The notes beneath the pieces are model-generated. The model made no database searches and was not told the origin of the DNA. It saw only the letters and a list, made by a program, of their open reading frames with translations. The position numbers and the translations under genes are program-made. Positions 44,678 to 53,722 of a stretch of DNA of 63,587 nt are shown here, piece by piece. The stretch's first letter is position 1. The number at the start of each line of letters is the position of its first letter. Source of the DNA: Duganella sp. sic0402 (lineage in GTDB: Bacteria; Pseudomonadota; Gammaproteobacteria; Burkholderiales; Burkholderiaceae_D); NCBI RefSeq assembly GCF_019219065.1, contig NZ_JAHUWK010000017.1, positions 1 through 63,587 on the forward strand, in the 5' to 3' direction.

Positions 44678-45426
44678 AGCTGATGCTGGCCCTGGCCGTG
44701 ATCGCCGCATCGGCACTGGCCGCCGACGAACGCCGCTCCGGCGCGGACTTCATGAGTCCCACCACCCAAGCCATGCAGCGCGATGATGCGCAGAATCCCG
44801 CCATGCTGTGGATCAGCGGCGGCGAAGCGCAATGGAACGCGCCTGCGGGCAGCGACGCCAAGTCCTGCGCCAGCTGTCACGGCGATGCGCGCACCAGCAT
44901 GCGCGGCGTGGCAGCACGCTTTCCAGCTTTCGATGCTGATAGCGGCAAAACCGTCAACCTCGCTCAGCGCATCAATCTTTGCCGCGAACGCAAACAGCAC
45001 GCCGCGCCCTGGCGCATCGAGAGCGAAGAACTGCTGAACATGGAAGCCTACGTCGCCATGCAATCGCGCGGCATGCCGGTCACGCCGCCACAGGACGCCG
45101 GTACGCGCGCCAGCGCCGCGCGCGGCCAGCAGCTGTACTTCCAGCGCATTGGCCAACTCAACCTCTCGTGCGCGCAATGCCACGACCAGCAATGGGGCAA
45201 GCGGCTGGCTGGCAGCACCATTCCGCAAGCACACGCCAGCGCCTACCCGATCTATCGGCTGGAGTGGCAGGGCATGGGCAGCCTTCAGCGGCGCCTGCGC
45301 AACTGCATGAGCGGCGTGCGTGCCGAAGTCCCGGCCTTTGGCGCGCAGGAACTGGTGGAACTGGAAGCCTGGCTCGCCGTGCGCGACCAGGGCATGAAAA
45401 TCGAAACGCCTGGAGTACGCCCATGA
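44674..45426 (+). CDS. soxA: SoxA-type diheme cytochrome c
   Basis: This 250-aa periplasmic protein with signal peptide (MKLMLALAVIAASALA) has two heme c motifs, CASCH (65-69) and CAQCH (166-170). It also has the conserved active-site cysteine Cys211 in RNCMSGVRAEVPAFG, whose thiolate ligates a heme and carries the sulfur bridge in known SoxA. All catalytic features are retained, so SoxAX activity is likely. The start was placed at the ATG overlapping the soxZ stop. The partner SoxX is encoded three genes upstream. Confidence 0.93.
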   Translation: MKLMLALAVIAASALAADERRSGADFMSPTTQAMQRDDAQNPAMLWISGGEAQWNAPAGSDAKSCASCHGDARTSMRGVAARFPAFDADSGKTVNLAQRINLCRERKQHAAPWRIESEELLNMEAYVAMQSRGMPVTPPQDAGTRASAARGQQLYFQRIGQLNLSCAQCHDQQWGKRLAGSTIPQAHASAYPIYRLEWQGMGSLQRRLRNCMSGVRAEVPAFGAQELVELEAWLAVRDQGMKIETPGVRP

Positions 45427-45746
45427 AGCTGACCGCCTTCGGCCTGCTGGCCGCCATCCATCTGGCTTGCGCTGCGGAGCCGCAGGCTACCTCGCCCGCC
45501 ATTCCGCCCGCCGCGCGCCTGGCCGCCACCTGCGCGGCCTGCCATGGCACCGCCGGCCATACGCAAGGCAACACGTTGCCGGCGCTGGCCGGCCAATCGC
45601 AGCAAGCGCTATCGGCCAGCCTGCACGCCTTCAAGACCGGCAAGCGCGAATCGACCATCATGACGCAGATTGCCAAAGGCTATAGCGACGAACAGATCGA
45701 ACTGCTGGCGGCCTACTTCGCCGCGCAGCAGAAGGAGGCCAAATGA
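45423..45746 (+). CDS. soxE: Class I cytochrome c, subunit of sulfide dehydrogenase (SoxE/FccA-like)
   Basis: This 107-aa single-heme cytochrome has a signal peptide, heme motif CAACH in LAATCAACHGTAGHTQGNTL and a Met ligand region around ESTIMTQIAKGYSDEQI. The pattern is that of cytochrome c553-like subunits of flavocytochrome c. It overlaps soxA and the flavoprotein gene by 4 nt each, so a complex with the flavoprotein is expected. Electrons from sulfide or sulfane oxidation would pass through it. Confidence 0.85.
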   Translation: MKLTAFGLLAAIHLACAAEPQATSPAIPPAARLAATCAACHGTAGHTQGNTLPALAGQSQQALSASLHAFKTGKRESTIMTQIAKGYSDEQIELLAAYFAAQQKEAK

Positions 45747-47017
45747 AACGCCGCCAATTTATCCAGGCCGCTGGCGCGGCGGGCGCTACCTCGATGCTGG
45801 CCGGCTGCGCCAGCATCGGCGGCCAGGCCAGACCGCAGGTGGCCGTCATCGGCGGCGGCTACGGTGGCGCCACCGCCGCGCGTTACATACGCATGTGGAG
45901 CGATAACAGCATCGACGTGACGCTGATCGAGCCGAATGCCAGCTTCATTTCCTGCCCGCTCTCCAACCTGGTGCTGGGCGGCTCGAAACAGATCGGTGAG
46001 CTCACGCTATCGCTCAACGCATTGGCCAGCAAGCACGGCGTGCGTATCGTGCGCGACAGCGTCACCCGCATCGACGCCGCGCAACGCACGCTGGCGCTGG
46101 CTGGCGGCCAGACATTGCGCTACGATCGCCTGATCGTCTCGCCTGGCGTTGACTTCATGTGGGACCAACTGCCCGGCATGCTGAAGCCGGGCGCACAGGA
46201 CGCCATCCTGCATGCGTGGAAAGCCGGTCCGCAAACCGTCGCGCTGCGCGCGCAGCTGGCGGCGATGCCGGACGGCGGTGTCTATGCCATGACCATCCCG
46301 CCAGCACCTTACCGCTGTCCGCCCGGCCCCTACGAGCGTGCCTCGCAAGTGGCGTTCTACTTCAGCCGCCACAAGCCGAAATCCAAGGTGCTGATTCTGG
46401 ACGCGAATGACGACGTGGTCTCCAAAGGCCCGTTGTTCAAGAAGATCTGGCGCGAGCGCTATGCCGGCATCATCGACTATCGTCCCTCATTCCGCACTGC
46501 AGACGTGGACGCCGCGACGCACACCGCCATCTCAGAGCTGGGTGACAAGGTGCAGGCCGACGTCCTCAACATCATTCCGCCGCAGCGTGCCGGCGGCATC
46601 GCCGTGCAAACCGGGCTGGCCAACGCCAATGGGCGCTGGTGCGCGGTGGATTTCCTCACGTTCGAATCGACGCAGGCGAAAAACATTCATGTGCTGGGCG
46701 ACGCCATCGCCGTCGCGCCGCTGATGCCCAAGTCCGCGCACATGGCCAACCAGCACGCCAAGGTATGCGCCGCCGCCGTGATCGACCTGCTGAGCGGCCG
46801 GGCGCCATACGCGCAGCCGATGCTCACCAACACCTGCTACAGCTACGTGTCCGACCACGACGTGATCCACGTCGCCTCCGTGCACGCCTACAACGCCGAA
46901 AAGAAAACCCTGCTGGTGGTTTCCGGCTCCGGCGGCGTGTCAGCAGAAGCCAGCACGCTGGAAGGAGAATATGCGATGAACTGGGCCCGCAATATCTGGG
47001 CCGATACGCTTGCTTAG
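45743..47017 (+). CDS. soxF: Flavocytochrome c sulfide dehydrogenase flavoprotein (SoxF/FccB)
   Basis: This 424-aa FAD-dependent pyridine-nucleotide-disulfide-type enzyme oxidises sulfide or thiols. It has a twin-arginine signal (MKRRQFIQAAGAAG) and GGGYGGATAARY for FAD. Cys71 in SFISCPLSN aligns with the covalent FAD attachment Cys of FccB. Cys192 in YRCPPGPYER and Cys365 in NTCYSYV match the redox disulfide pair. All key residues are thus present. It is the last gene of the operon; no strong terminator was seen in the 85 bp after it, which are AT-rich and lead to the PPC-protein gene. Confidence 0.93.
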   Translation: MKRRQFIQAAGAAGATSMLAGCASIGGQARPQVAVIGGGYGGATAARYIRMWSDNSIDVTLIEPNASFISCPLSNLVLGGSKQIGELTLSLNALASKHGVRIVRDSVTRIDAAQRTLALAGGQTLRYDRLIVSPGVDFMWDQLPGMLKPGAQDAILHAWKAGPQTVALRAQLAAMPDGGVYAMTIPPAPYRCPPGPYERASQVAFYFSRHKPKSKVLILDANDDVVSKGPLFKKIWRERYAGIIDYRPSFRTADVDAATHTAISELGDKVQADVLNIIPPQRAGGIAVQTGLANANGRWCAVDFLTFESTQAKNIHVLGDAIAVAPLMPKSAHMANQHAKVCAAAVIDLLSGRAPYAQPMLTNTCYSYVSDHDVIHVASVHAYNAEKKTLLVVSGSGGVSAEASTLEGEYAMNWARNIWADTLA

Positions 47018-47102
47018 TTAAAAAACAAAAGTGATAATTGGATAGTTTTTCCGTATGGCAAGTTGTTAAAATATGTAAAGATTTAATTACTTAACTAACA
47101 AC

Positions 47103-50100
47103 ATGGCCGACGACTACAGTTCTACTATCTCCACCACGGGTAAATTGAGCGTCGGCAGAAGTGCCAGCGGCGAATTCGAAACAAGTTACGACAGTGACTG
47201 GTTCAAGATTTCACTCAAGGCCGGCACCACCTATATTTTTACGCTGAGCGGCAGCGCCACCGGTGACGGCACCTTGAATACGCTGGAGCGTATTAGTCTT
47301 AACTTGTATGACGGCAAGGGCAGCTATGCCTCCGGGGGCCTCTACACCAGTAGCAGCAGCACTGGCGCCACGCTGCAATTCACTGCCCAAACGACGGGCG
47401 ACTACTTTGTCAGCGCCAACGGAAGTGTCGGCAGCGGCACTTATACGCTGCGCGCCGCCACGCCGGCTGCGGACGATTACAGCAATAACGTCAACACCGC
47501 CGGCAGGCTGCAACAAGGCGTTGCCACCTCGGCCGTGTTCGAGCGGGCGGAAGATGTCGACTGGTTCAAGTTCCGCGCTGAAAAAGGCCAGATCATCGTG
47601 TTCGATGCGGGCGGAATTGCCGGCGGCCAGTACAAGGCCGGCCGCACCGTCTATGACGCTTCCGGCGCATGGGTTGGCTATCTTACCGACGGTCCTTTTA
47701 TCGCCAGCAAGAGCGGCGATTACTATCTGGCCGTCAGCGCTGGCAGCCGTATCGGCGCCTACACCCAGACCATGCAGGTGGCTACCGACGATTACGCGGC
47801 CGACAGCACGAGTACCGGCAGAATCTACTCCGGCAGCCAGGCATACGGCACCATCGACTACTACGGCGACAGCGACCGCTTCCAGATGAGCATGGAAGCC
47901 GGCCAGGTGTACACGCTGACCTTGCGCGTGCCAGGCGCCACCAGCCCCAGCCCGCTGTCCATGTGGGTGACCGGCCCGAGCGGCGATTTCTCCGCTGTCT
48001 CCGCAAGCTATCCGGCTGAAAATGGCGCGCTGACACTGCGCTATCTGGCCACCGGCAGCGGCACCTTCGGCATCAACATCAGCGGCAGCGTCGACACCCG
48101 TCCTTCGTATGTGGTGACGGCGTCATACGGCGAGACAGACGACCATGGCGGCACCCGCGATACCGCTACCGCAGTGCCGCTGGACACGCCCATGAGCGGC
48201 GTGCTCCAGTCGTCGCGCGATATCGACATGTTCAAGATCGAGCTGAAGGCCGGCGTAACGTATAACATTTCCTACGGTGATATGACGAGCACGCAGCTGT
48301 CCAGCCAGCTAACCGACAGCAATGGCAACAGCCTGGCTTCGATTGGCTACAACACCAAGGGCTACAACTACACGCCGTACAAGGATGGCACCTACTACAT
48401 TGCCACCAGCAACTACTCCAGCAGCAATACGCCTTACACCTTGACCGTCAGCACCCCTGAAGACGATTACACCGCCAGCGTTACCGGCGCAGGGCGCCTG
48501 CTGGTGGGCGGCTCGGCCAAGGGGACGATGGGCGCCGGCGGCGCGGACCGCGACTGGTTCTCCGTCAGCCTGGCGGCCGATGGCTATTACTGGTTCAAGC
48601 TGGAAGGCAGCAAGGATGGCGGCGGTACCTTGCCTTACTATTCGTATTCCGTGCTCAAGCTGTACGACAGCAGCGGCAAGGAGCTGGCCAGCACACCCAG
48701 CAATATTTCGGACTCGCCGGTACTGGCGTTCAAGGCGCCGCAGCGTGGCAGTTACTATCTGGAGGTATCCTCGTCCAGTAGCACGGCAACTGGCACCTAC
48801 ACGGTGAAAGCGCAGCTTGGCACGCCAGACGATTATGGCAATGACGCCGCCCACGCCGCCGTCATCCTGGACGGCGTGCCGCTGAAAGGCTCGCTGGAGC
48901 TAGTCGCCGACAAGGATGTATTCAAGCTGAGCGCGGTAGCCGGCATGACCTACCTGGTGGAAATAACCCCGGACAAGGCCACCAGCAACTGGAGCTACGC
49001 CACCAGCTTCAGCGTGAATGCAGGCACCAGCTCCAACTACATCTCGTTCCGCACTTCGCAGGTCAATAGCAAGACCTATGGCGTATTCGAAGCCACCAAG
49101 GGCGGCGACTACTACATGACGCTGGCTGCTTCGAGCAGCTACAACGTCACCGGCGGCTACACCATGTCGGTGCGCGCGGCGGGTATGGACGATTACAGCG
49201 CCAATGCCAGCACCACCGCATTCATCGAGCCATCCAAAGCGGTACAGGGAGCGCTGCACGTCGGCGATGATGTCGACTGGATCAAGGTTCACCTGGATGC
49301 GGGCCGCACTTATGTATTCGACCTGCAAGGAAAATACAGCGGCGGTGGCACGCTGGACACCAGTCTGGCCAGCTTCTCGCTGGTCAACGCCAACGGCAGT
49401 AACGTCGCCTCGCATAGCCTTCCCGCCACCAGCGCCGGCAGCGACCCGCGCATCCAGTATGTGGCCAACGCCACTGGCGACTACTACCTGAGTGTGCGCA
49501 ACAACTACAGTTCCAACACCAGCACGGGCACCTATACCGTCAAGGAAGTGCAGACCAACCTGGACACGGTCGGCCCGCAGCTGCTGTCCAGCAGCGTGGC
49601 GGCCGGCGCCAGCAATGTGTCGCCGCTGACCAAGATCACACTGACCTTCAATGAAACCGTGATGCTGGGCAACGGCATTACCCTGACTGACAGCCTGGGC
49701 ACCAAGGTAAGCGGCACCGCCTCGGTGCAGGCGACGGTGGCCGGCAGCGTCATCACCTTCGACCCGCATGCCAAGCTGATACCGGGCATGCAATATACGC
49801 TCAACCTGCAACCGGGCAGCGTGGTGGACCTGTCCGGCAATCCGGCCGCCGCTACGCAAAGCTTCAGCTTCACGGTGAAGGCGCCGGTCAGCACCGGCAC
49901 TGCCGGCAACGACTACCTGCTGGGCAGCGGCGGGACAGCGCTGGATGGCGGCGCCGGCATCGATACGGTGTTCTACACCAACAGCTCCTACCGCTACAGC
50001 TACCAGCGCGAGGCGGACGGCAGCATCGAGGTACGCAGCTATGACAACTACGATACCGTGCAGAAGCTGACCGGGATCGAGCGCCTGATGTTCACCGACT

Positions 50101-50501
50101 ACGCCTTTGCCATGGATATCGACGGTATTGGCGGCCAGGCCTACCGCATGTACCAGAGCGCCTTCAACCGCCGCCCGGACTCCGCTGGCGTCGGCTTCTG
50201 GATGGACCACATGGAAAAAGGCATGAGCTTGCAGGAAGTGGCCAGCCGCTTCATCGCCAGCACCGAGTTCACCAACACGTACGGTGCGGCGCCCAGCGAT
50301 GCCGATTTCGTCACGCTGCTGTACCGCAACGTACTGCACCGCGAACCGGAGGCGGCCGGCAAGGCGCACTGGCTGGAGCAGCTCGGCAATGGCCAGAGCC
50401 GCGCCCAGGTACTGGTGGGCTTCAGCGAAAGCGCGGAGAACCACGACAACGTTGCCACCCTCATCGGCAACGGCTTCCTCTATACGCCATACGGGGGCTA
50501 A
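47103..50501 (+). CDS. Secreted seven-module PPC-like protein with Ig-like and DUF4214 domains
   Basis: This 1132-aa protein lacks a Sec signal. Seven modules of about 110-130 residues start at DDYSSTIST, DDYSNNVNT, DDYAADSTS, DDHGGTRDT, DDYTASVTG, DDYGNDAAH and DDYSANAST. Each has the beta-sandwich pattern D-x-D-x-[FI]-K-[IVF]-x-L and a late GxYxxx strand, as in bacterial pre-peptidase C-terminal (PPC) domains. A Big_5-like Ig domain follows (about 820-925: LSSSVAAGASNVSPLTKITLTF). Next comes a short RTX-like GNDYLLGSGGTALDGGAGIDT segment and a C-terminal DUF4214 region (YRMYQSAFNRRPDSAGVGFW, LYRNVLHREPEAAGKAHW). No protease domain is attached. DUF4214 proteins are commonly T1SS-exported and linked to surface glycans. 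No clear Shine-Dalgarno precedes the ATG. Confidence 0.82.
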   Translation: MADDYSSTISTTGKLSVGRSASGEFETSYDSDWFKISLKAGTTYIFTLSGSATGDGTLNTLERISLNLYDGKGSYASGGLYTSSSSTGATLQFTAQTTGDYFVSANGSVGSGTYTLRAATPAADDYSNNVNTAGRLQQGVATSAVFERAEDVDWFKFRAEKGQIIVFDAGGIAGGQYKAGRTVYDASGAWVGYLTDGPFIASKSGDYYLAVSAGSRIGAYTQTMQVATDDYAADSTSTGRIYSGSQAYGTIDYYGDSDRFQMSMEAGQVYTLTLRVPGATSPSPLSMWVTGPSGDFSAVSASYPAENGALTLRYLATGSGTFGINISGSVDTRPSYVVTASYGETDDHGGTRDTATAVPLDTPMSGVLQSSRDIDMFKIELKAGVTYNISYGDMTSTQLSSQLTDSNGNSLASIGYNTKGYNYTPYKDGTYYIATSNYSSSNTPYTLTVSTPEDDYTASVTGAGRLLVGGSAKGTMGAGGADRDWFSVSLAADGYYWFKLEGSKDGGGTLPYYSYSVLKLYDSSGKELASTPSNISDSPVLAFKAPQRGSYYLEVSSSSSTATGTYTVKAQLGTPDDYGNDAAHAAVILDGVPLKGSLELVADKDVFKLSAVAGMTYLVEITPDKATSNWSYATSFSVNAGTSSNYISFRTSQVNSKTYGVFEATKGGDYYMTLAASSSYNVTGGYTMSVRAAGMDDYSANASTTAFIEPSKAVQGALHVGDDVDWIKVHLDAGRTYVFDLQGKYSGGGTLDTSLASFSLVNANGSNVASHSLPATSAGSDPRIQYVANATGDYYLSVRNNYSSNTSTGTYTVKEVQTNLDTVGPQLLSSSVAAGASNVSPLTKITLTFNETVMLGNGITLTDSLGTKVSGTASVQATVAGSVITFDPHAKLIPGMQYTLNLQPGSVVDLSGNPAAATQSFSFTVKAPVSTGTAGNDYLLGSGGTALDGGAGIDTVFYTNSSYRYSYQREADGSIEVRSYDNYDTVQKLTGIERLMFTDYAFAMDIDGIGGQAYRMYQSAFNRRPDSAGVGFWMDHMEKGMSLQEVASRFIASTEFTNTYGAAPSDADFVTLLYRNVLHREPEAAGKAHWLEQLGNGQSRAQVLVGFSESAENHDNVATLIGNGFLYTPYGG

Positions 50502-50507
50502 TGCAGG

Positions 50508-51230
50508 CTAGCGGTAGCGCGCCAGAATCTGGCTGATGCTGCCGTCCTTCAGCAGCGTGTCGATGGCGCGGCTGACTTCGTCGAACGGTATCTGTGACTG
50601 GGTGGAAAACGCGCACTGCGCCTTGTAGGCGGAAAACACCAGGCCGGCGCGCACTTTCAGGTCCGGCCGGGTGCGCTGCAAATACGTCAGCGTCGCCTCG
50701 CTAAGCATGGTGTACGGCACCTTGCCGGCGATCATCTGCTGGATATTGGCTTCCATATTGGCCGCGTCCACCCGGCGGAAGCGCCTGCCCAGCACTAGCT
50801 CCACCCGTTGATAGCGATAGCCGGTTACCGTGCCGACCGGCTGGTCGCGCAGATCCTTGAGCGAGCGCAGCTGCGGCATGTCGCTGCGCGCCGCCAGCAT
50901 CTCGGCGTCCGGGAACAGCGGCGGGCTCCAGTTGTAGTCGCCGTCGATCCAGAACGGCAGCACATAGCACATGGCGTCGGCGCGGCCGCTGCCCAGCGCC
51001 GGCGTCACGTCCGGCGTATCCGCGGTCAGATACACGGCGCGCCGTCCCAGTCGTTGCGCCAGCACATCGCCGAAATCCTTGACGATGCCGCCGGCCAAAA
51101 CGCCATTCTGGAAGCGCGCGATCGGCATCGCCTGATCGGCAGGCGCCAACATCACCAGTTCGCCTGGCGCGGCAAGCGCAGCACCGGACAGCGCCCACAG
51201 GGCGGCGGAGAGTAAGTGTCGGGAAGGCAT
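50508..51230 (-). CDS. Periplasmic solute-binding protein (family 3-like)
   Basis: This 240-aa protein has a signal peptide (MPSRHLLSAALWALSGAALA) and the layout of amino-acid/polar-compound binding proteins: PIARFQNGVLAGGIVKDFGDVLAQRLG, ADAMCYVLPFWIDGDY, GTVTGYRYQRVE and SRAIDTLLKDGSISQILARYR at the end. No permease or ATPase genes are adjacent, so it may be an orphan receptor or sensory binding protein. It converges with the PPC-protein gene (stops 7 nt apart). Confidence 0.82.
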   Translation of the reverse strand: MPSRHLLSAALWALSGAALAAPGELVMLAPADQAMPIARFQNGVLAGGIVKDFGDVLAQRLGRRAVYLTADTPDVTPALGSGRADAMCYVLPFWIDGDYNWSPPLFPDAEMLAARSDMPQLRSLKDLRDQPVGTVTGYRYQRVELVLGRRFRRVDAANMEANIQQMIAGKVPYTMLSEATLTYLQRTRPDLKVRAGLVFSAYKAQCAFSTQSQIPFDEVSRAIDTLLKDGSISQILARYR

Positions 51231-51326
51231 GATCCATTATAGCTGCTGTATGTTGGCCCCCGCACATGCAGCCACGGCCGACTATGGCACTCTGTGACTC
51301 CTGTATGACTAGCAAGGAGCATTCCC

Positions 51327-51875
51327 ATGAGCAAGGACTTGCAAGACAAGCATATCGCAGTACTGATGACCGACGGCGTGGAGCAGGTGGAATACACCCA
51401 GCCGCGCGACTTCCTCGAACAGCAGGGCGCCAGGGTCACGCTGGTGTCGGTCAAGCCGAAAGGCGAGCAGGTGCAGGGCTACCACCACCAGGACCCGGCC
51501 GACCAGTTCACCGTGGAGCTGAACGTGCGCGACGCCCGCCCAGGCGACTTCGACGCGCTGCTGCTGCCGGGCGGCGTGGCCAATCCGGACACGCTGCGCC
51601 TGCACAGCGAAGCGATCAGCTTCATCCGTGAATTCGGCCGCGAGAACAAGCCGATTGCCGCCATCTGCCACGGCCCGTGGACGCTGATCGACGCCGGCCT
51701 GGTCAAGGACCGGCAGATCACCAGCTGGCCATCCTTGCAGCAGGACTTGCAAAACGCCGGCGCCGACTGGCGCGACCAGGAAGTGGTGACCGACGGCACG
51801 CTGGTCACCAGCCGCAAGCCGGATGACATCCCGGCCTTCAACGACGCCTTCAAGCAGGCGCTGCAAGCCGCTTGA
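51327..51875 (+). CDS. DJ-1/PfpI-family protein
   Basis: This 182-aa class I glutamine-amidotransferase-like protein has the nucleophile elbow Cys114 in AAICHGPWTL, the conserved Glu region DGVEQVEYTQP, and FDALLLPGGVANPDTLR. Members act as glyoxalases, deglycases or stress-linked hydrolases; the biochemical role is often debated. It is followed 44 bp later by a 17M-type stress gene on the same strand, so a stress operon is likely. Confidence 0.9.
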   Translation: MSKDLQDKHIAVLMTDGVEQVEYTQPRDFLEQQGARVTLVSVKPKGEQVQGYHHQDPADQFTVELNVRDARPGDFDALLLPGGVANPDTLRLHSEAISFIREFGRENKPIAAICHGPWTLIDAGLVKDRQITSWPSLQQDLQNAGADWRDQEVVTDGTLVTSRKPDDIPAFNDAFKQALQAA

Positions 51876-51919
51876 ATTTCCACCATCGACCTCATGTGTC
51901 TGAAACCCAGGAGATCACC

Positions 51920-52825
51920 ATGAACCACACTCTAGCCGCCGTCTTTGAAACCCGCGCCGAAGCCAACCTGGCCAAGGAAGAACTGATCCACAACGGCTTT
52001 GACAGCGACCGCATCCAGATCCACGACTCCACCAGTGCGGCCGGCACCGCGCGCATCAACGACGATGCCTCGGTGCTGGGCACCGTCAAGCAGATGTTCA
52101 GCGAGCTGATCGGCCGCGACCAAGTCGACCAGCACCTCTACGCCGAAGCGCTGAACCGCGGCCACGCCGTACTGTCGCTGGATACCGTCAACCTGGAGGC
52201 GGCCGAGCGTGCGGCCGACATCATCGACGACTTCAACCCGATCGACATTGACGACCACGAAACCATGTGGCGCGCCAGCGGCTGGGGGGCGGACGTGCTG
52301 CGCAGCGGCACCGGTCCGCTGCAGACCAGTGTGGGCGCGCAGCAGGCGGCGTCGGAACAGCACGGCATCCGCCCGCGCGAGGACGCGGTGGTGTTTGCGC
52401 GTGCCGAACAGGTGGCGGCACCGGGTTCGCTGCAACGTGGCGACGTGCTGGCGGCCGTGCCGCCGGTGGCGCAGGAAGCGGTGGCCGACATCCAGAGCAC
52501 CGTGCAGCGCAGCGGCATGCGCATCTACCCGCGTGACGCTGGCATCAACCAGGACAGCATCGACATCCTGACCGGCAGCGAGGAAGCCGAGGACGACTAC
52601 TTCCGCTCGCACTGGGAGAAGACCTACACCGGCGGCACTTACCAGGAATACGACCCGGCCTACCGCTATGGCGAGTCGCTGAAGGATAACCCGACCTACC
52701 GCGACAAGGAATGGAATGACGTTGAACCGGAAGCCCGCACCAGCTGGGAGAGCCAGCAGCCGCAATCGAGCTGGGAAAAGTTCAAGGATGCGGTGAAGCA
52801 TGGCTGGGAACGCATCACGCGCTAA
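51920..52825 (+). CDS. General stress protein 17M-like protein
   Basis: In this 301-aa protein the first 80-100 residues match the general stress protein 17M/YflT domain (HTLAAVFETRAEANLAKEELIHNGF). The middle part is low complexity. The C-terminal 80 residues are rich in Tyr, Trp and charged residues (DYFRSHWEKTY, YDPAYRYGESL, SSWEKFKDAVKHGWERI), a pattern seen in stress and desiccation proteins of Burkholderiales relatives. The start at 51920 follows CAGGAGATC. Its role is unknown beyond the stress association. Confidence 0.8.
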   Translation: MNHTLAAVFETRAEANLAKEELIHNGFDSDRIQIHDSTSAAGTARINDDASVLGTVKQMFSELIGRDQVDQHLYAEALNRGHAVLSLDTVNLEAAERAADIIDDFNPIDIDDHETMWRASGWGADVLRSGTGPLQTSVGAQQAASEQHGIRPREDAVVFARAEQVAAPGSLQRGDVLAAVPPVAQEAVADIQSTVQRSGMRIYPRDAGINQDSIDILTGSEEAEDDYFRSHWEKTYTGGTYQEYDPAYRYGESLKDNPTYRDKEWNDVEPEARTSWESQQPQSSWEKFKDAVKHGWERITR

Positions 52826-52864
52826 TTCCTTTGATAACGCAGAGCACACGCCAGGCTCGGCTGT

Positions 52865-53566
52865 TTAATCGATGGCCGTAGCCTGGGTGACCGCTGCGCA
52901 AAGGGCAAGCCAGGCGTAGTCCCAGCTGATACGTTCCTGCTCCAGGCGTACCCCTTGTCCCCAGCGGTTGCTGCGTAGCCCATCATAGAGGGCGTGTTCG
53001 GCCAGCGTGAGGGCAGGCAGGACCTCCGCTGCGGACTGTCCAATTTCATTGCTCCACAGGTCGGTAAAACGATGCAGTGTGGTGTCGTCCATCATCACTG
53101 AAACCAGATTCGGCAACACGCTGCGTGCCCGATGCAGGATCGCCAGTCCGTGCGTGTCGATATCGCCCCAGTAAAGGCAAGCCGTGCGTGAGGCCCAAGG
53201 TATATTGCCGAGCAATTCCACCGCGTATCCCAGGCCGATGATGGCTACCGTCCCCGGCAGGTCTTGCAACGCCAGCCCGGTCTGCAGATTTTCGACAATC
53301 AGCACCGTGGTGGGCTGCCAGCCAAGGTGGGCGATCATTGCCAGCGGTGCGCAGAGATCGCCCAGGCCACCGATGCTGGCGCGCAGTGCCGGATCCAGTA
53401 CACGCAACCGTACCAGCGTCGCCGGACGTTTTAGCCCGCGCAGTGTCCAGGCATCGGCCACAGCGGTTGCTGGCGCAAGCGCTAGTAGGTGGCGAGGGCT
53501 TTGTCGGCTTTCATGACGCCATTTACGGCAATCGCCGGTATTGCCGCTGTGATGCAACGCTACCAA
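52865..53566 (-). pseudogene. jetD: 5'-truncated jetD (Wadjet nuclease subunit) remnant
   Basis: The C-terminal about 190 residues are clearly JetD (DUF2220). LVRLRVLDPAL, TVLIVENLQTG, the acidic Toprim-like core LYWGDIDTHGLAILHRAR, MMDDTTLHRF and a normal C-terminus are all present. Intact JetD is about 400 residues and starts with a DUF3322 domain. Here the frame before about 53510 is unrelated Arg/His-rich sequence, and no JetA, JetB or JetC is nearby. The catalytic acidic core survives, but without the N-terminal half and the SMC-like partners it should be inactive. It lies at the left edge of the T6SS cluster, suggesting island turnover. Confidence 0.7.
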
Positions 53567-53722
53567 GCCGGTCGGCTATGAGTAGGCGAGCGACGATTGC
53601 TCAACGGCACATAAACTGGCCGGGCATTGCTTTTTCTCAAAAAGAAGCGCTAGCACCCATGACATGATCGGCAACCTGGGCCATCCCGATAGGCGGGCGT
53701 CCATATTGCGACGGATGTCACG

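Noticed and set aside
52865..53566. Functional JetD
   Set aside because: The N-terminal DUF3322 half and the JetABC partners are missing, so it is listed as a remnant.
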